In this document: positions 1 to 6,914 of the stretch, piece by piece
Position numbering within the stretch: the first letter of the stretch is position 1
How the letters are laid out: each line of letters opens with the position of its first letter
Source: an uncultured bacterium
GTDB taxonomy: Bacteria; Cyanobacteriota; Vampirovibrionia; Gastranaerophilales; Gastranaerophilaceae
Direction: 5' to 3'
DNA: 10,658 nt
Assembly: GCA_902464375.1 (NCBI GenBank)
Contig: CABQIM010000065.1
Span: forward strand, 1 to 10,658
Translations under genes and position numbers: made by a program
Notes under the pieces: generated by a model
Databases searched by the model: none
Seen by the model: only the letters and a program-made list of their open reading frames with translations
What the model was told of the DNA's origin: nothing

Positions 1-287
1 ACGTTGGGCACAGAATAGAGAAAATTCCATTGATAGTTCCCGACTATCAGATGGATAGTTTGAAAATAATCTGTGCAGCCGATACGGACAATACCATCGT
101 ATCATTAGGTGAAGTACCTAAGTTCGAGAAAGGCCAGTTGGTAAAGATTGTTGATGGTGTATTCAAAGGTGTGGTTGGAAGAGTTGCACGCTGGCAAGGA
201 CAACAGAGAGTTGGAGTAATTGTGGACGATTTAGTAACGGTGATAACTGCATATGTACCAAGTGGTTTCCTGCAAATGCTTAATTGA
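1..287 (+). CDS. NusG/UpxY-family transcription antitermination protein, C-terminal part (5' end outside window)
   Basis: The frame is open from base 3 and ends at TGA 285-287; the true start is upstream of the window. A TTG at 30 could serve as a start, but in-frame coding sequence before it (VGHRIEKIP) reads like the end of a NusG N-terminal domain, so the gene is treated as truncated by the window. The visible part contains a linker followed by a KOW-type module: 'FEKGQLVKIVDGVFKGVVGR', then basic and aromatic residues and the ending 'AYVPSGFLQML'. This layout is typical of Bacteroides UpxY-like NusG paralogs. Family members act on RNA polymerase to suppress termination in the long operon they head, best known from capsule loci. 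Here the gene sits 5 bp ahead of a sigma factor and a long effector operon, so it probably favours read-through of that operon (inference). The family call is firm; the target is not shown by sequence. Confidence 0.85.
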   Translation, partial: VGHRIEKIPLIVPDYQMDSLKIICAADTDNTIVSLGEVPKFEKGQLVKIVDGVFKGVVGRVARWQGQQRVGVIVDDLVTVITAYVPSGFLQMLN

Positions 288-292
288 TAACA

Positions 293-850
293 ATGAATTA
301 CACAGATGAAGATATTGTCAAAGGTATTCTGAACAACGATAAAAAGATTATTAAATATTTTTTCGTTGAGAAATGTTCTTCTTTGTTTGCATACATTCTA
401 CTCAATATCTTTGACGGCAATATAGACAAAAGAGAATTGATAAATGAACTATACATATATTTGGCAAATGACAATTGGAAGAAAATTCGTCAGTTTGACT
501 TTCGTAGTAAATTGATAACATGGACAAGTGTTGTTGCTATTAGATTTTTTCAAAAGAAACGCAAAGAACTGATAGGAAAAGAAATTGTGACTACTCTAAA
601 TGATAAAATGGGACTATCCCAAAATCATATAATATCAATAGACCAACGTATGGATTTGCGCTCTATTTTAACAAAAATGCCAAATAAAAGGTATCGTAAA
701 GTTCTTGAAGTATTGGATTTACAAGATGTACGTCCTGAAATATTAGCAGAAGAAATGGGGGTAACTGTTGATAATTTATACAATATACATCGGCGAGCGT
801 TAGTACAACTTCGCCTTGTTATGGGTAGAAAGGAGGAGTATTATGATTGA
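293..850 (+). CDS. ECF-type RNA polymerase sigma factor (sigma-70 family)
   Basis: The 185-residue protein has the two-domain plan of an ECF sigma factor. Region 2 covers about residues 4-92: it opens with 'TDEDIVKGILNND', has an acidic helix 'RELINELYIYL', and a basic region-2.4-like helix 'TWTSVVAIRFFQKKRKE'. Region 4 covers about 118-176, with 'MPNKRYRKVLEVL' and a helix-turn-helix around 'LAEEMGVTVDNLYNIHRRAL'. ATG 293 is preferred over the in-frame TTG at 284, because 284 overlaps the preceding gene and adds only three residues. The gene follows the NusG-like gene by 5 bp and overlaps the next small gene by 8 bp, suggesting translational coupling. ECF factors direct polymerase to dedicated promoters and are usually held by a co-encoded anti-sigma factor, here possibly the next gene. 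Region 2 is divergent, so a non-ECF sigma-like regulator remains possible. Confidence 0.8.
   Translation: MNYTDEDIVKGILNNDKKIIKYFFVEKCSSLFAYILLNIFDGNIDKRELINELYIYLANDNWKKIRQFDFRSKLITWTSVVAIRFFQKKRKELIGKEIVTTLNDKMGLSQNHIISIDQRMDLRSILTKMPNKRYRKVLEVLDLQDVRPEILAEEMGVTVDNLYNIHRRALVQLRLVMGRKEEYYD
831..836 (+). promoter_or_regulatory. Strong Shine-Dalgarno-like AGGAGG inside the sigma gene
   Basis: AGGAGG ends 6 bp before ATG 843. It identifies 843, rather than the TTG at 816, as the start of the 79-residue protein. Clear Shine-Dalgarno sites are uncommon in Bacteroidetes and none of the other starts in this window has one as good. It may set a higher or coupled translation rate for the small protein relative to the sigma factor. 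Confidence 0.55.
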
Positions 851-1082
851 TTTATTGAATACTATTTCGGACGAGTCTTTGGCTGCCTATATAGACGGGA
901 ATGCAAACAACTTTGAATGTTTGAAAATTGATACTTCTTTACCAGTATCTTCAAATTTGTCTGAAGTTATAGACATTGTAAACGACATTAAAGGTTTCGG
1001 TGTGGAATCGTTACCTATTGAAGATATTAGGGCAGAATTATCAAATTTAAATTTTAATGAGTTAAATAATAAAATTAGATAA
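843..1082 (+). CDS. Small protein with anti-sigma-like N-terminal motif
   Basis: This acidic 79-residue protein begins 'MIDLLNTISDESLAAYIDGN'. The 'DExLAAYIDGNA' stretch (residues about 10-21) resembles the first helix of cytosolic anti-sigma domains and is common in small Bacteroidetes proteins beside ECF sigma genes. Unlike zinc-binding anti-sigma domains it has no histidine and a single cysteine (C26), and it has no transmembrane segment, so it would be soluble. The rest is predicted helical and ends 'LSNLNFNELNNKIR'. The start overlaps the sigma gene by 8 bp and the stop lies 1 bp before the dynamin gene. The likeliest role is binding or regulating the adjacent sigma factor. An alternative is a small adaptor for the downstream machinery. 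The coding call is good, while the function is inferred from position and one motif. Confidence 0.6.
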   Translation: MIDLLNTISDESLAAYIDGNANNFECLKIDTSLPVSSNLSEVIDIVNDIKGFGVESLPIEDIRAELSNLNFNELNNKIR

Positions 1083-1083
1083 T

Positions 1084-3216
1084 ATGGATCAATTAAAAAA
1101 ACTTCGTGAAAAAGTCAAAAAAGCGAATGACATTTATATGGATGTTCGAGAAAAAGCTCGAATTCCTGAAACAGAGGATTATCGAAGACAGACTATAAAA
1201 GAATTGTCCGACCCTTTTATCAAGGGTGTTTTTACTTTAGCTGTTATAGGTCCCATGTCTGCTGGCAAATCAGCATTTATCAATGCTTTGTTAGGTGACG
1301 AAGATTTATTGCCGACAGGACATTTCCAAACGACTTGCACACTAACAGAGATTTCTTATTCAAAAGAAAAGCGTCTTAAAATCGTTTACGGGGATGGACA
1401 TATAGATGATACGACTAAAGGTGATGGAGTGTTGTCAAAACTAAAAGGTGTCGTATCTATTCCGGAAGAGTTTAATAATTTACCGATCAATCACATCAAT
1501 CAATTTATTCTGGCAGGTAATACATTTGAAGAGATTCTTAATAACAAAGAAGTTCTTATGAAACTTTCAGGTCGCTCTTATTGGGATAATAGTGACGATG
1601 AACTACTAAAAAAATATGTTTTGTCTAAAAGACCATCAAATATACCTGTTCATGTCTATTTATATTACCCTTTAGATGAGACTTATAATGGATGGAGAAT
1701 AGTTGATACGCCAGGAATTGGTGCTATAGGTGGAATTGACCAAACAACAAAAGATTTCTTAAATAATAAAGAAGAATCTGTAGATGCGGCAATTTTTATA
1801 TTTAATGGTGTAAAAGAGATTGAAGCTACGGAGATTAGTAGCATCGTTAACACATCATATTCTCAACTTACAGATGTAGCAAAGGAAAGAACTTTTTTCG
1901 TTATTACTCATAAAGGAGCAAGAACATGTTACGAAAATCTTGAAACGACAAAGCAAAAAGCACTTCAGCTTTTCTCAAAAGGAAAAGTATCAATCCCGAA
2001 GAATCGCTTTTTGGCCGTAGATAGTATGCTGTCCCTGTTGTATGACATTTCTATCAAGAGATATGGACTCGACCCAATGATATTTACTAAGAGTATTGTC
2101 GCTGTTAATAAACATTTTGGAGTTGATGACATTGTTGATGAAAGAGAACGAGAAGAGAAAAAGAAAGAAATCAAAATGTATCGAGAAATGATAAGATACA
2201 TATTTGATAAATTGGAAGAAAATGAAATTGAGGTAAATTCAGAAGTTTTGGCAGAGGAAATTTGTTCTTTTGCAGAATTTGCACAATTACGTGGACTTTT
2301 AGGCGATTTTGCAGCAAATGCAAAGAAAGATGCATATCGTCAATTATTATCTACTATAATTGACGATTTTAAATCATTTGGCTCACAAAAGAAAGAAGAT
2401 ATTGAGTTAAAGCGATTGAAGATAACTAAAACACCAGAAGATTTAGCGAGAGAGATAGCCGTAAAATTGCAACAGTTACACGACTATAGTGAAAGTTTAC
2501 AAGAAAGATATATAAATTTAATGGTGGATTTTAATGCAAAGAATCTGAAATCAAAATATTATTCAGGCATACTTGATGAAACAAAAAAAAGGGTAAACTC
2601 CGCAAGAACCACATGGCCATCAGAACTGAAAGAGGATATAGAAAATGCTATTCAAAATTATTTATCTTCGGTCAAACTGAAGGATGAGACGGTTTTTCAA
2701 AAATTCGTACTCGAAAGTGAACGCCTGACAAAAGAAGAAATGGAAAACAAAATTCCAAATATTGCATTGAAGCCTATTGATATTCCTGCCGTTGTAAAAC
2801 ATGTGTCAGATTCTGCGGAAGTTCGTGCAACACATTCCGTAAAAAAAGAGAAGATGGAAACAACAAATATCATTGTAAACATACTTTCTTTAGGATTTGC
2901 GGGGAAGAAAAAAGTCACTTACTATGTTAACGAAGTAAACTGGACAGAACAGAAAGAAAATACAAAGATTGATGCCATTGTTTTTCTAAACTCACATATA
3001 GAAGCACACTGTAACTCTATCCAAATAGATGTTGTACGTCCTTCAGGTGAAAAAATCCAGCAACAACTCAATAAGCTTTTAGAAGAAAAGCAGACAGAAT
3101 ATGATACTCTTTTGGCCTCTCAAGAATCAGAGAATGAAATGAGATTCGAAATCTCTAAATTAGAAAGCGAAATAACTATGATTATTAGCAAGATTAAAGA
3201 AATAGAGAATTTGTGA
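1084..3216 (+). CDS. Bacterial dynamin-like GTPase
   Basis: This large GTPase of 710 residues has a GTPase domain at about 45-345 and a long helical remainder. Visible motifs are the P-loop 'GPMSAGKS' at 56-63, a threonine pair at 83-84 suited to switch I (G2), and 'DTPG' at 208-211 (G3). The G4 position after a hydrophobic strand reads 'FVITHKGAR' (272-280) instead of the usual N/TKxD. The P-loop wording and the 'DLLPTGHFQTT' context after it are characteristic of the dynamin superfamily. Residues 360-560 are helical and charged, like a stalk. A hydrophobic patch at about 594-605 could be a membrane-touching tip, and 655-709 looks like a coiled coil. Family members bind and remodel membranes using GTP; some protect cells against phage or membrane damage. 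The start follows the previous stop by 1 bp. The following gene encodes a membrane-type partner, in keeping with dynamins often being encoded beside a partner. Confidence 0.88.
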   Translation: MDQLKKLREKVKKANDIYMDVREKARIPETEDYRRQTIKELSDPFIKGVFTLAVIGPMSAGKSAFINALLGDEDLLPTGHFQTTCTLTEISYSKEKRLKIVYGDGHIDDTTKGDGVLSKLKGVVSIPEEFNNLPINHINQFILAGNTFEEILNNKEVLMKLSGRSYWDNSDDELLKKYVLSKRPSNIPVHVYLYYPLDETYNGWRIVDTPGIGAIGGIDQTTKDFLNNKEESVDAAIFIFNGVKEIEATEISSIVNTSYSQLTDVAKERTFFVITHKGARTCYENLETTKQKALQLFSKGKVSIPKNRFLAVDSMLSLLYDISIKRYGLDPMIFTKSIVAVNKHFGVDDIVDEREREEKKKEIKMYREMIRYIFDKLEENEIEVNSEVLAEEICSFAEFAQLRGLLGDFAANAKKDAYRQLLSTIIDDFKSFGSQKKEDIELKRLKITKTPEDLAREIAVKLQQLHDYSESLQERYINLMVDFNAKNLKSKYYSGILDETKKRVNSARTTWPSELKEDIENAIQNYLSSVKLKDETVFQKFVLESERLTKEEMENKIPNIALKPIDIPAVVKHVSDSAEVRATHSVKKEKMETTNIIVNILSLGFAGKKKVTYYVNEVNWTEQKENTKIDAIVFLNSHIEAHCNSIQIDVVRPSGEKIQQQLNKLLEEKQTEYDTLLASQESENEMRFEISKLESEITMIISKIKEIENL

Positions 3217-3252
3217 TATTTGTTTATAAACAATCATAAAAACAAGATAAAT

Positions 3253-3891
3253 ATGAGAAATCTTTATGATGTTATTCAAACTGGGATTGGAGAAATTGGG
3301 CGCAGAACTTTTGAGGGGAAAGCTATTTCCGTGAGCTTACTTAAACTCTATTGTGAAGATATTCGTAGTTTTTTAAGTGATAACATTGCGGAGTATATAG
3401 AAAACTTGTACCGAGAAAACCTCGCAAAAATACCTTCTTCAAAAAAAGGAGATTTTTTAAATTTGGAGCATGGGTATTTTGTTTCAATGACCAATTGGGT
3501 TACAAACAATCCTATACAGTTTCCTGAAATTGATTTTATGGAAGAAAGTGCCTCTGAAAAAATCTCACATGCACAAGAAAAATCGTTATGTGAAATTGCA
3601 AATAAAGAAAGTGTTCGCATATTGGGTATCGGTAGTTTTGTCAATATCATATTGTGGATTTCTGGACTAAAAATAGTGTCTTTAGTCGCAGAAACAGCTG
3701 TAGTTGGAGTTGGTGTTTATAAAATGATAAACGAAACGAAACAACCTCTTGCGGATAATAATTCTCAAAGAAGGACTTTCGAGCTAAAAGCAAATTCATT
3801 CATCGCAAATGTAAATAACATTGCTAATGAATATGTTCACTATGTAGAGACCAAATCTAATGAATTACTAAATAGTTATTTAAATTTTTAA
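3253..3891 (+). CDS. Helical membrane-associated protein, putative dynamin partner
   Basis: I do not recognise this 212-residue protein. Residues 1-60 and 172-210 are predicted helical and amphipathic. Residues about 122-157 form one long hydrophobic stretch ('ILGIGSFVNIILWISGLK' followed by 'IVSLVAETAVVGVGVYKM') that could be two short membrane helices in a hairpin or one re-entrant segment. There is no signal peptide. ATG 3253 is preferred; a TTG at 3220 would add 11 polar residues and bring the start 3 bp from the dynamin stop, so it cannot be excluded. The gene lies between the dynamin-like GTPase and the HerA-like ATPase with 4 bp to the latter. A plausible role is anchoring or recruiting the GTPase or the ATPase at the membrane (inference). 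A small, GTPase-less relative of dynamin stalk-paddle regions is another reading. Confidence 0.7.
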   Translation: MRNLYDVIQTGIGEIGRRTFEGKAISVSLLKLYCEDIRSFLSDNIAEYIENLYRENLAKIPSSKKGDFLNLEHGYFVSMTNWVTNNPIQFPEIDFMEESASEKISHAQEKSLCEIANKESVRILGIGSFVNIILWISGLKIVSLVAETAVVGVGVYKMINETKQPLADNNSQRRTFELKANSFIANVNNIANEYVHYVETKSNELLNSYLNF

Positions 3892-3895
3892 GAAT

Positions 3896-6800
3896 ATGTC
3901 ATTTTTGAAAGAACTTGGGCAACAATTTGGAACACAAAAATATGATGAATCTCCTAAAGAAAACAATCAATTAGAGGGTATAACAGGAGATGTACAATGT
4001 CAGAATAGCGACAGCAACCAATCTGATGATATAAGTACTCTCACTATTAAACCGATTTCTCCTCAGAAAGGTATACCCAATGTGTCTTGGATTAAGATAA
4101 ATAAGATTGTTTATGAAAAAGATACACCTTTCATAGATAATTTGTCAACCATTTATACAGCACTGCATGAGACAGCAAAAACTGTTATAATGGTAATACA
4201 AAAAGAAAAGAATAGTTTAATAAAACTATATTTAGGTGTTTCTGATAAGTCAAATGTGAATAATCATATATCCAAATACATTCTTCAAAGAGCAATTGGT
4301 GGATGTATGCCTGGTATTGATTTTGAAGAGCAACCTCCCCATTTTGTTACAGATAATAAGGCATTCGTTGCATCGGTATCAGGACAGCCCGTTCTAAAAT
4401 CAGACAATAAGAGTAAGTTTGAACAAGGTATTGAGAAATTGATTAATTCAACAAGTGATATGCCGACATTCACTATTGTTCTTCTTGCAGAAAATGAGCC
4501 TAACGATTACATTAGTTGTCTTTACGATACACTGACCAAAGAATATTCTGCATTAGCTGAAATTTCAGAAACAACAATAACAGAAACAGAAACAAGAACA
4601 GAAACAAATCAGACAACGAATACTAAAGGCACATCAAATACAGATACAAAAAATGAATCTGAAACAATCAATGATAGTGAAGCAAAGTCTGAGACTCAAA
4701 GTTCTACAGAGTCAAACTCTGGTGGTTTTGGCTTCTTCATAAGTGGAAATCAATCAAATTCTCAATCAACAACACTAGGTATAACTAAAACTAATGGGAA
4801 TTCGAGAACAACTGGAAGTTCGACTGCGAAAGGCGATACCCAATCCATAGCAGAGAGCAAGGGTGATAATGTTGCCAAAGGAGATTCTAAGCAAAAGAAA
4901 ATAGAGAATAAGGCAATAAAAGAGAAACTGCGAACACTTGGGAAAAAAATAGAGCAACTACAACAAAAAGACTCTCATGGAATTTGGAGTTTTTCATCCT
5001 ACTTTATTACAGACACTCAAACTTCAGCAATTGTATTAGCAAGTATTTATAAAGGATTGATTGTCGGAAATCAGCAAGCCGTGGATCCATACACTATAAA
5101 TACTTGGAACGTTGAGCAGTCCAAAGAAATCGTAAAATATCTAATAAATTGCCAACACCCACAATTCGTTACTATTGATGATAATGTTATTACTCCTACA
5201 GTCTTTGTATCAACTACAGAACTGAGTATAGGAATGTCTTTACCTCAATATAGTGTTCCTGGTATATTGGTTAAAGAACAAGCTAAATTTGGACGGAACG
5301 TTTTAATAAGTGGAGAACAGCCCCAAAACGTTCTTAGAATAGGAACAGTTTCTCATATGGGAAGAGAGGAAAAGAAGAATCAAGTTTTTTTAGACGAGAA
5401 TCAATTAACCTCACATGTTTTTATTACTGGTTCAACAGGTAGTGGCAAGTCAAATACTATATATACCTTTTTATCTAATCTTAAAAAAGAGGGAAAGAGC
5501 TTCTTAATTATAGAGCCTGCAAAGGGTGAATATAAAAAAGTGTTAGGAGGTTTCGAAGATGTAAGAGTATTAGGAACAAATCCACAACTAATGGAGCAGT
5601 TAAAAATTAATCCATTTAGTTTTCCTGTTGGGATACATGTCGAGGAACATATAGATAGACTAATAGATATATTCAATGCTTGTTGGCCAATGTATGCTGC
5701 CATGCCAGCAGTTCTTAAAGAGGCTATATGTAGAGCTTATGAGTCATGTGGTTGGGATTTAATCCAGTCAAAGTCAAATTATGAAGTTTTTCCTACGTTT
5801 GATGATGTCATAAGGGAGTTAAACTTGTATATCAATGAATCAGAATATTCTTCTGATTCGAAAGGCGATTATAAAGGCGCTCTTGGCACAAGATTAGAAT
5901 CGTTGACTAATGGTATAATTGGACAGATATTTGCAGGCAAGCCTATAGAAGATAATGAATTGTTTAACAAAAATATCATTATAGACTTGAGTAGAGTCGG
6001 TTCTGTAGAAACAAAATCTCTAATAATGGGATTGCTCATTATAAAGTTAAATGAGTTTCGTATGTCAGAAAATGTCGGAATGAATTTACCTCTTAGACAT
6101 ATTACAGTTCTTGAAGAAGCCCATAATCTCTTGAGAGAAACTTCAGGTGGACAGTCTCAGGAAACGGCTAATGTCGCTGGGAAATCTGTAGAGATGTTAG
6201 CTTCGGCTATTGCAGAGATGAGAACCTATGGAGAATGTTTTGTTATTGCAGACCAATCTCCGTCTTTACTCGATAGAGCCGCAATAAGCAATACAAACAC
6301 AAAGATTGTCATGAACCTTCCTAACCATTCTGATAGAGAAATAGTAGCCAATTCCATAGGTTTGACAGAGCAACAAACAAGTGAACTGTCAAAGTTAAAA
6401 ACTGGGATAGCCGTTATATATCAAAAAGGATGGGAAGAACCTGTTCAGTGTTTGATAGCCAGATATAAGGAAATGAAACCTTTTGTTTTTAGACCTACAG
6501 ACCAAATCAATGAATCAGAAAAAGTTTTTGTTACAAAACTTTATACTGCATACACAGATATACCTCGTTTTGAGACGCTTATAGATGATATTCAGTCTAT
6601 TGGCTTGAGTGGACAACGTATGATAAAAATAATAAACCTCCTGAATAATGACAATATTGAAGAAAACGAACTTTGTGCAAAAATCTTTGTTGCTTATATT
6701 GGGGAAAAACTTTTCGAAAAAGCATCAAAGGCAAATAATATTGCAGACTTCAATTTGATTATTGAGCAGGGCTTGAAAAAAATAGAAGGTATTGATAGAA

Positions 6801-6913
6801 ATAATGTCCAAACTTTCCTCAATATGTATGTCAAAGGTTGCAGTTTAATGAATAAAACAAGTTTTTATGAAAATTGGCTGATGCAAAATGTTAAACTAAA
6901 TAACAAGGAATAA
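3896..6913 (+). CDS. HerA/FtsK-type ATPase (DUF87) with Ser/Thr-rich insert
   Basis: The protein has 1005 residues. The N-terminal part (about 60-220) is a globular domain of unknown role. Next comes a low-complexity region (223-333), then a helical segment and 'FVSTTELSIGMSLPQYSVPG' (437-456) leading into the ATPase. The motor has Walker A 'GSTGSGKS' (512-519), 'IIEPAKGEYKKVL' (538-550) as in DUF87/HerA proteins, and Walker B-like 'ITVLEEAHNL' (736-745), where E740 stands where aspartate is usual. It also has a sensor-like 'FVIADQSPS' (782-790). HerA/FtsK ATPases form hexamers that pump DNA or other polymers; related proteins serve in end resection, conjugation and anti-phage systems, where HerA assembles with a nuclease or NADase. 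No nuclease motif is apparent here, so a partner from the same operon, such as the next gene's protease, is possible. The C-terminal 130 residues are helical and unassigned. Confidence 0.85.
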   Translation: MSFLKELGQQFGTQKYDESPKENNQLEGITGDVQCQNSDSNQSDDISTLTIKPISPQKGIPNVSWIKINKIVYEKDTPFIDNLSTIYTALHETAKTVIMVIQKEKNSLIKLYLGVSDKSNVNNHISKYILQRAIGGCMPGIDFEEQPPHFVTDNKAFVASVSGQPVLKSDNKSKFEQGIEKLINSTSDMPTFTIVLLAENEPNDYISCLYDTLTKEYSALAEISETTITETETRTETNQTTNTKGTSNTDTKNESETINDSEAKSETQSSTESNSGGFGFFISGNQSNSQSTTLGITKTNGNSRTTGSSTAKGDTQSIAESKGDNVAKGDSKQKKIENKAIKEKLRTLGKKIEQLQQKDSHGIWSFSSYFITDTQTSAIVLASIYKGLIVGNQQAVDPYTINTWNVEQSKEIVKYLINCQHPQFVTIDDNVITPTVFVSTTELSIGMSLPQYSVPGILVKEQAKFGRNVLISGEQPQNVLRIGTVSHMGREEKKNQVFLDENQLTSHVFITGSTGSGKSNTIYTFLSNLKKEGKSFLIIEPAKGEYKKVLGGFEDVRVLGTNPQLMEQLKINPFSFPVGIHVEEHIDRLIDIFNACWPMYAAMPAVLKEAICRAYESCGWDLIQSKSNYEVFPTFDDVIRELNLYINESEYSSDSKGDYKGALGTRLESLTNGIIGQIFAGKPIEDNELFNKNIIIDLSRVGSVETKSLIMGLLIIKLNEFRMSENVGMNLPLRHITVLEEAHNLLRETSGGQSQETANVAGKSVEMLASAIAEMRTYGECFVIADQSPSLLDRAAISNTNTKIVMNLPNHSDREIVANSIGLTEQQTSELSKLKTGIAVIYQKGWEEPVQCLIARYKEMKPFVFRPTDQINESEKVFVTKLYTAYTDIPRFETLIDDIQSIGLSGQRMIKIINLLNNDNIEENELCAKIFVAYIGEKLFEKASKANNIADFNLIIEQGLKKIEGIDRNNVQTFLNMYVKGCSLMNKTSFYENWLMQNVKLNNKE
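4562..4894 (+). repeat. Low-complexity Ser/Thr/Glu/Asn-rich coding tract inside the HerA-like gene
   Basis: Codons 223-333 of the ATPase are almost entirely T, S, E, N, K, G and Q. The DNA shows imperfect ACAGAAACA repeats at 4580-4606. A short Gly/Phe patch, 'GGFGFFISG' (276-284), interrupts the polar tract. A similar S/T/G/N-rich linker occurs in other members of this ATPase group, so it is probably a flexible or self-associating spacer and not an assembly artefact. The repeats are too degenerate to look like a slippage switch. Confidence 0.65.
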
Positions 6914-6914
6914 T

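Noticed and set aside
816..842. TTG start giving a nine-residue longer version of the small anti-sigma-like protein
   Set aside because: The extension is the sigma gene read in another frame, whereas ATG 843 has a well placed AGGAGG and the recognisable motif lies downstream of it.
1965..2201. Minus-strand open frames inside the dynamin, ATPase and hydrophobic-protein genes (also 2697-2918, 3348-3650, 5401-5703)
   Set aside because: They lie fully within strongly supported plus-strand genes, are poor in recognisable motifs, and have composition expected from antisense of coding sequence.
4580..4606. ACAGAAACA repeats as a phase-variable slippage tract
   Set aside because: The units are imperfect and encode part of a longer low-complexity tract with varied codons; the reading frame is intact and no long perfect run exists.
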